A stretch of DNA of 64,000 nucleotides, from positions 2,418,001-2,482,000 of the forward strand of contig NZ_CP031946.1 of assembly GCF_003443535.1 (NCBI RefSeq). The letters run 5' to 3'. The first letter of the stretch is position 1; each line of letters opens with the position of its first letter. The notes beneath the pieces were generated by a model, which was given only the letters and a program-made list of their open reading frames with translations, searched no databases and was not told the origin of the DNA. Below, piece after piece: positions 54,605-63,230 of this stretch. Made by a program: the position numbers and the translations under genes. Source of the stretch: Ruegeria sp. AD91A. GTDB lineage: Bacteria; Pseudomonadota; Alphaproteobacteria; Rhodobacterales; Rhodobacteraceae.

Positions 54605-55603
54605 ATGACCGTCGACATGATCTCGAAACCGCATGAGCGCCTGGCCGAAATTCTGGCGGGCGAGATGGAGGCCGTGAACGGGCTGATCCGTACGCGGATG
54701 GCGTCGGACCATGCGCCACGTATCCCGGAAGTGACGCAGCACCTGGTCGAAGCCGGTGGAAAACGCCTGCGCCCGATGCTGACATTGGCCGCAGCACGCC
54801 TGTTTGGCTATTCCGGCGACCACCACCTGCGCCTTGCGGCGACGGTCGAGTTCATTCACACCGCCACCCTGCTGCATGACGACGTAGTGGATGAGAGCGC
54901 GCAGCGACGCGGCCGCCCGACTGCCAATCTGCTGTGGGACAACAAGTCCAGTGTTCTGGTTGGCGATTACCTGTTTTCACGCAGTTTCCAGCTTATGGTC
55001 GAAACGGGTTCGCTTCGGGTTCTGGACATCCTTGCCAATGCCTCTGCAACAATTGCCGAAGGCGAAGTGCTGCAAATGACAGCCGCAACCGATCTGCGTA
55101 CGGATGAAAACGTTTATCTACAGGTTGTGCGTGGTAAGACGGCGGCATTGTTCTCGGCCGCAACCGAGGTGGGCGGTGTGATCGCAGGCGCCTCGGAAGA
55201 GCAGATCCAAGCGCTTTTCGACTATGGCGATTCATTGGGCATCGCGTTCCAGATTGCCGATGATCTGTTGGATTATCAGGGCGACAGCAAAACGACCGGA
55301 AAAAACGTTGGCGATGACTTCCGTGAACGGAAACTGACCCTGCCTGTCATCAAAGCCGTGGCGCAAGCCACGCCGGAAGAACGCGCCTTTTGGGAGCGTA
55401 CGATTGAAAAGGGCCGGCAGCAGGACGGTGATCTGGATCACGCGCTGGGTCTGATGAACAAATACGCCACGCTCGAAGAAACCCGGCAAGATGCTTTAGA
55501 TTGGGCAAATAAAGCCAAAACCGCTTTGGCTGTATTGCCTGACCACGAAGTTCGCAGTCTGCTGCGCCAACTGGCCGACTACGTGGTTTCGCGCCTCAGT
55601 TAA
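54605..55603 (+). CDS. Polyprenyl diphosphate synthase (probably octa/decaprenyl)
   Basis: 332 residues. GGKRLRP (51-57), first Asp-rich motif DDVVD (92-96) and second DDLLD (219-223) define trans-prenyl synthases. Small residues upstream of the first motif allow long chains, as needed for ubiquinone side chains. The ATG at 54605 follows CAGGAG. It overlaps the convergent ispE gene by 8 bp. Confidence 0.93.
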   Translation: MTVDMISKPHERLAEILAGEMEAVNGLIRTRMASDHAPRIPEVTQHLVEAGGKRLRPMLTLAAARLFGYSGDHHLRLAATVEFIHTATLLHDDVVDESAQRRGRPTANLLWDNKSSVLVGDYLFSRSFQLMVETGSLRVLDILANASATIAEGEVLQMTAATDLRTDENVYLQVVRGKTAALFSAATEVGGVIAGASEEQIQALFDYGDSLGIAFQIADDLLDYQGDSKTTGKNVGDDFRERKLTLPVIKAVAQATPEERAFWERTIEKGRQQDGDLDHALGLMNKYATLEETRQDALDWANKAKTALAVLPDHEVRSLLRQLADYVVSRLS

Positions 55604-56417
55604 GCTGCGTGGCACGGCACCACCAATCGGGATGGGCTGCGCCGATATCATAAGCCGCGAAATGCGCATCTTTCATCGTCGGATAAAGCGCAAAGCAAGT
55701 TGATCCTGACCCTGACATGCGCGCCACCAGAGCGCGATTGGTCATGTTCAGCTCGTCCAGCACCTGTTCAATCTCACGCGCAACACCCATGGCAGGCACT
55801 TGCAGATCATTGCGCTGTTCGCCCAGCCACTGGGCGCAATCGTCAGCGCTTGCAAAATCCGGGATAACCTCAGGCATCGGCGGATTGTCTCTGGACGCTA
55901 GCGCGTCGAAAACGGTACCTGTCGGCACCTGTACATTCGGGTTGACCAAAAGGGCGGGCAGGTGCGGAAGGTTCACCGCCGCCAACCGATCGCCAATGCC
56001 CTGCATTCTTATCGCCCGGCCCTTCAGGCAGACGGGTACATCTGCCCCCAGTGTCAACGGCAGCTCTGGCGGGATGTCGCAACCCTGCCCTACCAAAGCC
56101 CCAAGTGTTGCGGCAGCATCCGAAGAGCCACCCCCGATGCCCGCCCCATGCGGCAGAGATTTGCTCAGGTCGATATGCCCGGTCCAACCAACGCCCTCAG
56201 CCGCTTTCCAGACCAGATTTCGGCGGTCTGAGGGTACTCCATCGGCAAACTCGCCACGCATATCCAAAGACAGCTCTGGACCGGGTCTGAATGTCAGCTG
56301 ATCACCCAGATCAGCGAAAACCACCAGCGAATCCAACAGGTGATAACCGTCCTCACGATGGCCTGTGACATGTAGGGTCAGGTTGATCTTGGCGGGCGCA
56401 AACGCCTTAATTTCCAT
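55596..56417 (-). CDS. ispE: 4-(Cytidine 5'-diphospho)-2-C-methyl-D-erythritol kinase
   Basis: 273 residues; GHMP kinase of the MEP isoprenoid pathway. APAKINLTLHVTG (8-19, K10), PHGAGIGGGSSDA (89-101) and the late MSGSGSTCF motif are present. It shares the isoprenoid theme with the convergent prenyl synthase. Its start overlaps the TPR gene stop by 11 bp. Confidence 0.95.
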   Translation of the reverse strand: MEIKAFAPAKINLTLHVTGHREDGYHLLDSLVVFADLGDQLTFRPGPELSLDMRGEFADGVPSDRRNLVWKAAEGVGWTGHIDLSKSLPHGAGIGGGSSDAAATLGALVGQGCDIPPELPLTLGADVPVCLKGRAIRMQGIGDRLAAVNLPHLPALLVNPNVQVPTGTVFDALASRDNPPMPEVIPDFASADDCAQWLGEQRNDLQVPAMGVAREIEQVLDELNMTNRALVARMSGSGSTCFALYPTMKDAHFAAYDIGAAHPDWWCRATQLN

Positions 56418-58119
56418 TGGCGACTTTCAATGGCTCCGAACCTTCTTCGGCCAAGACGGCATCCAGCCCGACTTCGATCTTGCGCCGGATGCGTTCGGGA
56501 TCAGCTTCGCCATCGGCATCTTCCGGGTCGATAAAGGACAAGGCGCGGCTCCACTGGAACTCGGCCTCACGTGCGCGCCCGACAGCCCAATAGACGTCAC
56601 CCAGATGATCATTGACCACCGGATCGACCGGCATCAGCTCAACCGCACGCTCCATGTGTTCGACGGCCTCGTCGTAACGCCCCAGACGGAACAGAACCCA
56701 GCCCAGACTGTCCACGATGTAGCCGCTATCCGGACGAGCAGCTACAGCGCGTTCGATCATGTCCAGCGCTTCGCCCAGCTTTTCTTTGCGCTCAACCAGC
56801 GAATAACCCAGATAGTTCAGAACCTGGGGCTGATCCGGGTTCAGCTCCAGCGCCCGGCGAAAATCAGCTTCGGCCTGATCCCAGTGCTTCAGCCTTTCAT
56901 GGCTGATTCCACGCGCGTAATGCAGGAACCAGTTCCCACCCGCTGCACTATCCGTCAGGGCAATCGCAGTGTCGTAAGAGGCCACCGCGGCCGCATAGTT
57001 TTCCTGTCGCCGCTGCAGGTCTGCCAAAGCGACGTGCACACCCGGCAAGTCGGGGTTTTGCGCAGCCAGGTTTTGCAACACTTCGACGGCGGCATCGGTT
57101 TTTCCAGAACGGTCCAAAACTTCGGCCCGGCCCAATTCGGCCGCGTGGTGATCGTTGCTGTCCGCTGGGACCAGACGGTACGCCTCAACCGCCAAATCAT
57201 ATTGCTGCAAGGTTTCCAGCAGATCTGCACTCAGCAAAATGGCGTCCACATGATCGGGCCGCAGGAAACTGGCCAAGCGTGTGTACAGCAGAACATAGTC
57301 GGCTGAAGCTTCGCTGTTCAACGCGGCACCGACGGTAAAGAATATTTCGGCCATGCCGTCCTGAGCGGATCGGACATGAGTGAACGGCAAGGTTTCTCCT
57401 GCTTCCAATTGGCTCAAATAGGTCTCGATGGTCGGGTCACTGCCTGCCACAAACACCTCGTCCAGAAACTGAATGGCGTCCTCGTTGCGATCAAGCTGCG
57501 ACAAAATCTCGGTGCGGGCCAACGCAGCCCGACGCGAGAATCGGGCAACCGTTCCATCATTGTCCGCAAGTATCGCCTCTGCGCCTTCGAAATCACCGAT
57601 AGACGCCAATGCCATCGCCTTGTGATAAAGCGCGAATTCCCTGAGGCCATCCTGAGTGGCGACAGAATCGAACTGATCCATCGCCTTCGTCATCTCACCT
57701 TGTCCCAGATAAGCCCAGGCGATCATCAGGCCATCAACAAGAGGACCGACACCCTGTGTTTCAGGGTCACGGGCCAGTAGTTCGTCAAATTTTCCCTGGG
57801 CAATCAAATTGACCGATATCACCATTCGCGCAGCCTGGCTGGGCAAGTTGGCTTTCTCGATCTGCTGGGCGACAGGCAGCGCGCGGGCCACTTCCCCCAA
57901 AGCGATGCGGGCAACTACAACACTTTCCAGCAGCAGCGCATTTTGGGGATCAAACCTGAGGGCCTGAGCGTAGTACCGTTCAGCGGCAGAATAGTCGCTT
58001 TCGTAAATCGCCTGTCGCCCGGCCAGATATGATCCGGCACTCGATTCCGAATAGGCCGGGACTGCGACCGACGACATGAGAAGCACGGACAAAGCCGCGC
58101 GACGAACCAGGGAAACCAC
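56407..58119 (-). CDS. Secreted tetratricopeptide-repeat protein
   Basis: 570 residues. GTG start with AGGA 6 nt before it. Signal peptide (about 1-24, SVAVPAYS). At least eight TPR units lie between about 30 and 530, e.g. AERYYAQALRFDPQNALLLES and ALELNPDQPQVLNYLGYSLVE. The fold suggests a periplasmic scaffold protein; partner unknown. Overlaps ispE. Confidence 0.9.
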   Translation of the reverse strand: MVSLVRRAALSVLLMSSVAVPAYSESSAGSYLAGRQAIYESDYSAAERYYAQALRFDPQNALLLESVVVARIALGEVARALPVAQQIEKANLPSQAARMVISVNLIAQGKFDELLARDPETQGVGPLVDGLMIAWAYLGQGEMTKAMDQFDSVATQDGLREFALYHKAMALASIGDFEGAEAILADNDGTVARFSRRAALARTEILSQLDRNEDAIQFLDEVFVAGSDPTIETYLSQLEAGETLPFTHVRSAQDGMAEIFFTVGAALNSEASADYVLLYTRLASFLRPDHVDAILLSADLLETLQQYDLAVEAYRLVPADSNDHHAAELGRAEVLDRSGKTDAAVEVLQNLAAQNPDLPGVHVALADLQRRQENYAAAVASYDTAIALTDSAAGGNWFLHYARGISHERLKHWDQAEADFRRALELNPDQPQVLNYLGYSLVERKEKLGEALDMIERAVAARPDSGYIVDSLGWVLFRLGRYDEAVEHMERAVELMPVDPVVNDHLGDVYWAVGRAREAEFQWSRALSFIDPEDADGEADPERIRRKIEVGLDAVLAEEGSEPLKVANGN

Positions 58120-58177
58120 CGAAATCCTGCCTTGCTATCGTTGACTGAAGGTTAAGCTAGGGCTTCGGCAGGCAAGA

Positions 58178-58219
58178 GGCAATGGCAGAGCCTTCATGAC
58201 GCTGCCATTGCCCGTTTTT
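58178..58219. terminator. Hairpin between ETF-QO and the TPR gene
   Basis: GGCAATGGCAG (58178-58188) and CTGCCATTGCC (58202-58212) form a perfect 11-bp stem, with six T on the plus strand (58214-58219). It lies just past the ETF-QO stop, so it is likely a bidirectional-type terminator even though ETF-QO reads from the other side. Confidence 0.7.
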
Positions 58220-58222
58220 TGC

Positions 58223-59869
58223 TTACATGTTCGGATAGTTTGGTCCGTCACCGCCCTGCGGTGTGGTCCAGGTGATGTTCTGACTGGGATCCTTGATGTC
58301 GCAGGTTTTGCAGTGAACACAGTTCTGGAAATTGATCACGAATCGCGGACCGTCTTCGTCTTCGACCATCTCATATACACCTGCCGGGCAATAACGCTGC
58401 GCCGGTTCGTCGAACTTGGGCAGGTTGACCTTTACCGGGATATCAGGATTGGTCAGACGCAAATGGCAGGGCTGGCTTTCCTCGTGGTTGGTCGCTGCGA
58501 ACGACACATTCGTCAAACGATCGAAAGACAGCGTTCCATCCGGCTTCGGATAATCGATTGGCTGGTGCTTACTGGCTTCTTCGGTAGATTCTGCATCGTT
58601 TTTGCCGTGACCCAGCGTACCGAACAGTGAAAAGCCAAATGTGTTGGTCCACATGTCCAGACCACCCAACATCAGGCTGGCGGTCAGGCCCCACTTCGAC
58701 CACATCGGCTTGACATTGCGAACCTTTTTCAGGTCGGAACCAATCGCACCATTACGAACTTCAGTCTCGTAAGCCGTCAGTTCATCGCCCGAACGCTCGG
58801 CCTTGATAGCGTCATAAGCAGCTTCGGCCGCAGCTTTGCCCGACAGCATCGCGTTGTGGTTGCCTTTGATGCGCGGCACGTTGACCATGCCCGCCGAACA
58901 GCCCAACAGCGCCACGCCCGGAGCTACCAGCTGTGGCATTGACTGATAGCCGCCTTCAGTGATCGCGCGGGCCCCGTAGGCGACGCGCTTGCCACCTTTC
59001 AGCAGATCAGCAACCATCGGGTGGTGCTTGAACCGCTGGAATTCCATGTAGGGATACAGGTGCGGGTTCTTGTAGTTCAGGTGAACAACGAAGCCGACGT
59101 AAACTTGATTGTTTTCAAGATGGTAAATGAACGAACCGCCGCCTGCGTTGCTGCCCAACGGCCAGCCCATTGTGTGCGTGACGCTGCCTTCCTTGTGCTT
59201 GGCCGGGTCGATCTCCCAGATCTCTTTCATGCCGACACCGTATTTCTGCGGCTCTTTGCCGGCAGACAGGTCGTATTTGGCAATCACTTCCTTGGAAAGA
59301 GAACCCCGGACGCCTTCCGACAGGAACACGTATTTGCCGTGCAGCTCCATCCCCGGTTCGGTGTTGGGGCCATAGGAACCGTCTGGTTCCAGACCGAAGA
59401 CACCGGCAACCACGCCTTTGACCTCGCCATTTTCGCCATAGACCATTTCCGAGCACGCCATGCCCGGGAAGATCTCGACACCCAGTTCCTCGGCCTGTTC
59501 GGCCATCCAGCGGCAGACATTGCCCATCGACACGATGTAGTTGCCGTGGTTGTGCATCAGGGGCGGCATCGGGAAGTTCGGGATACGGACCTGACCCGCC
59601 TCACCCAGCATGTAGAACTTGTCGTCCTTGACCGGTACATTCAGCGGCGCGCCTTTTTCCTTCCAGTCCGGGATCAGAGCATCCAGACCACACGGGTCGA
59701 GAACCGCGCCCGACAGGATATGCGCGCCAACCTCCGAACCTTTTTCCAGAACCACAACGTTCAGGTCGGCATCCAGCTGTTTCAAACGGATGGCCGCAGA
59801 CAGGCCCGCAGGACCTGCACCCACGATCACCACGTCATATTCCATCGCTTCGCGTTCAATCTCGGCCAT
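58223..59869 (-). CDS. Electron transfer flavoprotein-ubiquinone oxidoreductase
   Basis: 548 residues. FAD motif GAGPAG at 17-22, a membrane-dipping middle segment, and a C-terminal [4Fe-4S] ferredoxin part with CPAGVYE and NCVHCKTCDI. It carries electrons from ETF (acyl-CoA dehydrogenases, including methylsuccinyl-CoA dehydrogenase of the EMC pathway) to ubiquinone. Confidence 0.97.
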   Translation of the reverse strand: MAEIEREAMEYDVVIVGAGPAGLSAAIRLKQLDADLNVVVLEKGSEVGAHILSGAVLDPCGLDALIPDWKEKGAPLNVPVKDDKFYMLGEAGQVRIPNFPMPPLMHNHGNYIVSMGNVCRWMAEQAEELGVEIFPGMACSEMVYGENGEVKGVVAGVFGLEPDGSYGPNTEPGMELHGKYVFLSEGVRGSLSKEVIAKYDLSAGKEPQKYGVGMKEIWEIDPAKHKEGSVTHTMGWPLGSNAGGGSFIYHLENNQVYVGFVVHLNYKNPHLYPYMEFQRFKHHPMVADLLKGGKRVAYGARAITEGGYQSMPQLVAPGVALLGCSAGMVNVPRIKGNHNAMLSGKAAAEAAYDAIKAERSGDELTAYETEVRNGAIGSDLKKVRNVKPMWSKWGLTASLMLGGLDMWTNTFGFSLFGTLGHGKNDAESTEEASKHQPIDYPKPDGTLSFDRLTNVSFAATNHEESQPCHLRLTNPDIPVKVNLPKFDEPAQRYCPAGVYEMVEDEDGPRFVINFQNCVHCKTCDIKDPSQNITWTTPQGGDGPNYPNM

Positions 59870-60005
59870 CGCGGGCTCCCTAGCTAACTTTCCGAATTGG
59901 CGCTGTCACCGCATGATCTGCGCAATTTTGTTTCACGGCTGATTACATGGTCTCAAAGACATTGGTCAATCGAAACACGGCGTAACAAGAGGGCTATTCG
60001 ACACA

Positions 60006-60461
60006 TCAACCTTCCGGTGTGTCCCCCATCAGGTATCTGGGACCGCTACCATTCGATTTTGCGCGGTCATCGGGATTATAGAGCGCACATTTCGGCAAGC
60101 TCAGACACCCACACCCGATGCAGCCATCGAGGTTGTCGCGCAACCGCGTCAGGGTATCGATTCGCTGATCCAGATGGGCCCGAAGCTGTACACTAATGGC
60201 CTTCCAGTCCTGCGGCGTCGGTGTGCGATTTCCCGGCAGGCCCGACAACACCTCACGGATTTCAGGCAGGGTCAGGCCGAACTGCTGCGCAATCATGACA
60301 AAGCTCAGCCGCCGAATATCGGCCCGTTGGTAACGTCGCTGCCCGCCCGCGTTGCGCCAGGGCGAAATCAGACCCTGTGCTTCGTAATACCGGATGGCCG
60401 ACACGGCCAGCCCTGTGCGCCGGGCCAATGCGCCAATCGCCAGCCCCTCTGAAACAGCCAT
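60006..60461 (-). CDS. soxR: Redox-sensing transcriptional regulator SoxR (MerR family)
   Basis: 151 residues. MerR HTH at the N-terminus (IGALARRTGLAVSAIRYYEAQGL), a dimerisation helix and the [2Fe-2S] cluster C114-x2-C117-x-C119-x5-C125. ATG at 60459-60461 chosen over GTG 3 nt upstream. A matching SoxR box with 19-bp spacer lies in the gap to the divergent VOC gene, so this is the likely direct target. Confidence 0.95.
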   Translation of the reverse strand: MAVSEGLAIGALARRTGLAVSAIRYYEAQGLISPWRNAGGQRRYQRADIRRLSFVMIAQQFGLTLPEIREVLSGLPGNRTPTPQDWKAISVQLRAHLDQRIDTLTRLRDNLDGCIGCGCLSLPKCALYNPDDRAKSNGSGPRYLMGDTPEG

Positions 60462-60482
60462 CACACCCTCAAAAAAATCACC

Positions 60483-60513
60483 TTGACCTAAAGTTAGGTT
60501 TAGAAATTACGGT
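60483..60513 (+). promoter_or_regulatory. SoxR-type promoter of the VOC gene
   Basis: -35 TTGACC (60483-60488), exactly 19 bp spacer, -10 TACGGT (60508-60513). The 18-bp box starting CCTAAAGTTA (60487-60504) agrees at 13 of 18 positions with the enterobacterial SoxR box starting CCTCAAGTTA. The long spacer is the MerR-family hallmark. Confidence 0.8.
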
Positions 60514-60550
60514 GAGTCGGGACAAGCCAAAAAACACAGGAGATCCCATG

Positions 60551-60928
60551 ATGGCGACGCTTGAACACACCAATTTCACTGTCCGCGACCCGCAGGCCTC
60601 GGCCGGTTGGATGCAAAAGGTCTTTGGCTGGAAAACCCGTTGGGAAGGCCCTGCAATTGCCGGTGGATACACTGTGCATGTCGGCTCGGCCCATACGTAT
60701 CTGGCGCTGTATAAACCTGACGACCCGAAACAGTCGGATGAAAGCAGCTACGATGTGGTCGGAGGGCTAAACCATGTTGGCGTGCTGGTCGAAGATATCG
60801 ATGCGACCGAAGCCAAAGTGCGCGATGTGGGGTTCGAACCCCACAACCACGCCGATTACGAACCTGGACGTCGATTCTATTTCAGGGATGATAACGGCAT
60901 CGAGTTCGAAGTGGTGCAATATGATTGA
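60551..60928 (+). CDS. VOC-family (glyoxalase/bleomycin resistance-like) protein
   Basis: 125 residues, a paired beta-alpha-beta-beta-beta fold: LEHTNFTVRDPQASAGWMQKVFGW and GLNHVGVLVEDIDATEAKV halves. Metal residues H, E of the VOC set seem present (GIEFEVVQ at the end). AGGAG 5-8 nt before ATGs at 60548 and 60551. SoxR control predicts a role in redox-cycling or antibiotic defence. Confidence 0.9.
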   Translation: MATLEHTNFTVRDPQASAGWMQKVFGWKTRWEGPAIAGGYTVHVGSAHTYLALYKPDDPKQSDESSYDVVGGLNHVGVLVEDIDATEAKVRDVGFEPHNHADYEPGRRFYFRDDNGIEFEVVQYD

Positions 60929-61159
60929 GATGATTTGGCTTTGCACCCCGTCGCAGCGTTGGCGAAGGTCGCGGCATCCCGATCATCGGCACAGGCCCCA
61001 TCCTAAATCAAAACGGCGCGAAGTCGCGAATTGATCGCTGCTAGCGCTGACACCTCTTGCAATTCACGTGGCATTTGGGTCAGGTAACTGCCAACCTAAC
61101 ATTCGCCCCGACGCTTCTGTGCGGCGGGGCGACTCAATTTATGCGTGGACGTAGAGAGT
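60929..61159. other. Intergenic region before greA
   Basis: 231 bp with no supported gene. A CGCCCCG/CGGGGCG hairpin (61104-61131) lies 28 bp before the greA start; no T-run. No promoter is obvious. Confidence 0.5.
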
Positions 61160-61630
61160 ATGGAAAAGATCCCGATGACGCCTGCGGGCAATGCCGCGCT
61201 CGCGGCTGAGCTGAAGAATCTCAAATCCGTTGAACGCCCGGCGATCATCGAAGCGATCGCATCGGCGCGGGAACTGGGCGACCTGAAGGAAAACGCCGAA
61301 TATCATTCTGCCCGCGAAAAACAGGGCTTCATCGAAGGTCGCATCAAGGAACTGGAAGGTATCCTGTCGCTTGCCGACGTCATTGACCCGTCCAAGTTGA
61401 CCGGCGCAGTCAAATTTGGCGCAAAGGTTACATTGGTCGACGAAGATACCGAGGAAGAAAAGACTTGGCAGATCGTTGGTGAATACGAGGCCAATATCGA
61501 AAACGGCCTGCTGAACATCAAATCCCCCATCGCCCGCGCCCTGATCGGCAAAGATGAAGGGGACAGTGTCGAAGTGCGTACACCCGGCGGCGTGCGCTCT
61601 TACGAAATCCTGAGTATCGAGTACGCCTGA
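61160..61630 (+). CDS. greA: Transcription elongation factor GreA
   Basis: 156 residues. An N-terminal coiled-coil ([19 protein letters not shown] to about 75) with the D-L-K-E-N-A-E-Y motif at its tip, then a globular FKBP-like C-terminus. It rescues backtracked RNA polymerase by stimulating transcript cleavage. TAGAGAG before the ATG at 61160; the frame is open 15 nt further but without SD. Confidence 0.96.
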   Translation: MEKIPMTPAGNAALAAELKNLKSVERPAIIEAIASARELGDLKENAEYHSAREKQGFIEGRIKELEGILSLADVIDPSKLTGAVKFGAKVTLVDEDTEEEKTWQIVGEYEANIENGLLNIKSPIARALIGKDEGDSVEVRTPGGVRSYEILSIEYA

Positions 61631-61644
61631 CCGGAGCGCATGTA

Positions 61645-62640
61645 ATGTCGGGGCCAAAACCTGACCCGGAGACCGAAAAGCCGACGTCGCTGGGCATCTA
61701 TGATCGCCCGAAGACTCCGGCTGTCACCGAAATCGAGATTGCCGCACTGGTGTTCAGCCTGATCTGGCTGGTGGTGTCGGTCGTCTTTCTCGTGCTGCCC
61801 GGCCAAGGGCAGAACGGTGGCTTTGTCGTCGCCTTTCTGGCCGTGTTCATGCCCGTGGCGATGATCTGGGTTGCGGCCACCGCGATGCGCGCCAGCCGGG
61901 TGATGCGAGAGGAAAGCGAACGCCTGCAAACAGCAATTGACGCGATCCGACAAGCCTATGTGGCGCAGCAGCAACGCGCCTCCAGCACTTATGAACCCGC
62001 GGTAACCAAAAAGCTGGACGAAATCGCTGCGGCCACACGGAAAACCGAAGACGCCTTGGCAACATTCTCGAGCAAACGCACCGCGCGCTCTGCCGCAGCG
62101 GCGCAGCCTTCCACTCAGGGCGACCAGACCTCGTTGGAACTTGGGACACCTGCGGAAGAGATCACTTCACCACTGAGTACCGAGGTTTTCATCCGCGCAC
62201 TGAATTTCCCCGAAACGCAGGACGACACCGAGGGGTTCAATGCACTGCGTGTTGCATTGAAGGACCGCAAGACGGCACAGCTTGTGCAAGCTTCGCAGGA
62301 TGTTCTGACGCTGCTCAGCCAGGAAGGCATCTACATGGATGACCTGCGCCCCGACATGGCCCGGCCAGAAATCTGGCGCCAGTTCGCCCAGGGCACACGC
62401 GGGCGAGCTGTGGCGGCGCTGGGGGGTGTACGCGACAGATCTTCACTTGCACTGACGGCAGCCCGAATGAAACAGGACCCGATTTTCCGCGACGCCGCTC
62501 ACCATTTCCTGCGTCGGTTTGACAAGATGATGGCCGAGTTTGAACCCACGGCAAGCGATGCGGAACTGAGTGAATTGGGTGAAACCCGAACGGCACGCGC
62601 ATTCATGTTGCTGGGCCGCGTGGCAGGCACGTTTGATTAA
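61645..62640 (+). CDS. Conserved membrane protein of unknown function
   Basis: 331 residues. Two N-terminal helices (about 31-52 and 59-80), then a coiled-coil stretch (about 84-145) and a soluble helical domain. The last part (TRTARAFMLLGRVAGTF) appears conserved in Rhodobacteraceae as I recall. It starts 14 bp after greA, probably co-transcribed. Confidence 0.82.
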   Translation: MSGPKPDPETEKPTSLGIYDRPKTPAVTEIEIAALVFSLIWLVVSVVFLVLPGQGQNGGFVVAFLAVFMPVAMIWVAATAMRASRVMREESERLQTAIDAIRQAYVAQQQRASSTYEPAVTKKLDEIAAATRKTEDALATFSSKRTARSAAAAQPSTQGDQTSLELGTPAEEITSPLSTEVFIRALNFPETQDDTEGFNALRVALKDRKTAQLVQASQDVLTLLSQEGIYMDDLRPDMARPEIWRQFAQGTRGRAVAALGGVRDRSSLALTAARMKQDPIFRDAAHHFLRRFDKMMAEFEPTASDAELSELGETRTARAFMLLGRVAGTFD

Positions 62641-63230
62641 TCCGGCCCGACAACCCACGACATTTTGGTCGCACTGCTGAAATTGAACAGATACTTCAGC
62701 GGTCCGGTTTTTTCTTGACCCAAAGGCAGAAACCCCTCGCGCTCGTACAAGCTGCGGGCCCGGGGGTTTGTGTCGATGACATCAAGCTGAACCTCTGACA
62801 TGTTGTGGTTGCGGGCCTCGCACTTGATGGCATTCAGCAATGCCGTGCCCACTCCTTTGCCGCGCGCCTCGGCAGCGACAAAAATACCATCCATCTGGAA
62901 CACGCCCGGTTTCAGCTCGCGCTCCAGCACGCTCAGAACCAAAGCGCGCCAGATAGCCCCGAACCAGCCATAGACCCGCGCCAGGTCGGACATATTGCCC
63001 CCCGCAAAAGAGCCGTCACGTGTCTTGAAACCCGCCAGACCCAGCACCCGGCCCGTTTCATCCCGCGCAACCAGCGCGAAATCCGGGTTCAATGCGATTT
63101 CAAAGAAAGCTAATCCTTTTTCGTCCGGACCCATGACTTTGCCCAGCTTGGCCGAAAATGCCTGCCAGAACAGGGCCGCCGCTTGCGCGCGTTCATGATC
63201 GGCGAACTCTCTGGAAATCGTGACCGTCAC
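62637..63230 (-). CDS. GNAT-family N-acetyltransferase
   Basis: 197 residues. Acetyl-CoA-binding motif A is present as DGIFVAAEARGKGVGTALL (about 114-132), followed by VIDTNPRARSLYEREGF. The substrate is unknown. Its GTG start overlaps the moeA stop (GTGA), and its 3' end overlaps the neighbouring gene by 4 bp, convergent. Confidence 0.87.
   Translation of the reverse strand: MTVTISREFADHERAQAAALFWQAFSAKLGKVMGPDEKGLAFFEIALNPDFALVARDETGRVLGLAGFKTRDGSFAGGNMSDLARVYGWFGAIWRALVLSVLERELKPGVFQMDGIFVAAEARGKGVGTALLNAIKCEARNHNMSEVQLDVIDTNPRARSLYEREGFLPLGQEKTGPLKYLFNFSSATKMSWVVGPD

Noticed and set aside
60826..60846. tRNA T-arm-like string (GTGGGGTTCGAACCCCAC) in the VOC gene
   Set aside because: No acceptor, D- or anticodon arm can be fitted; the bases code for the conserved DVGFEPHNH stretch of the VOC protein.
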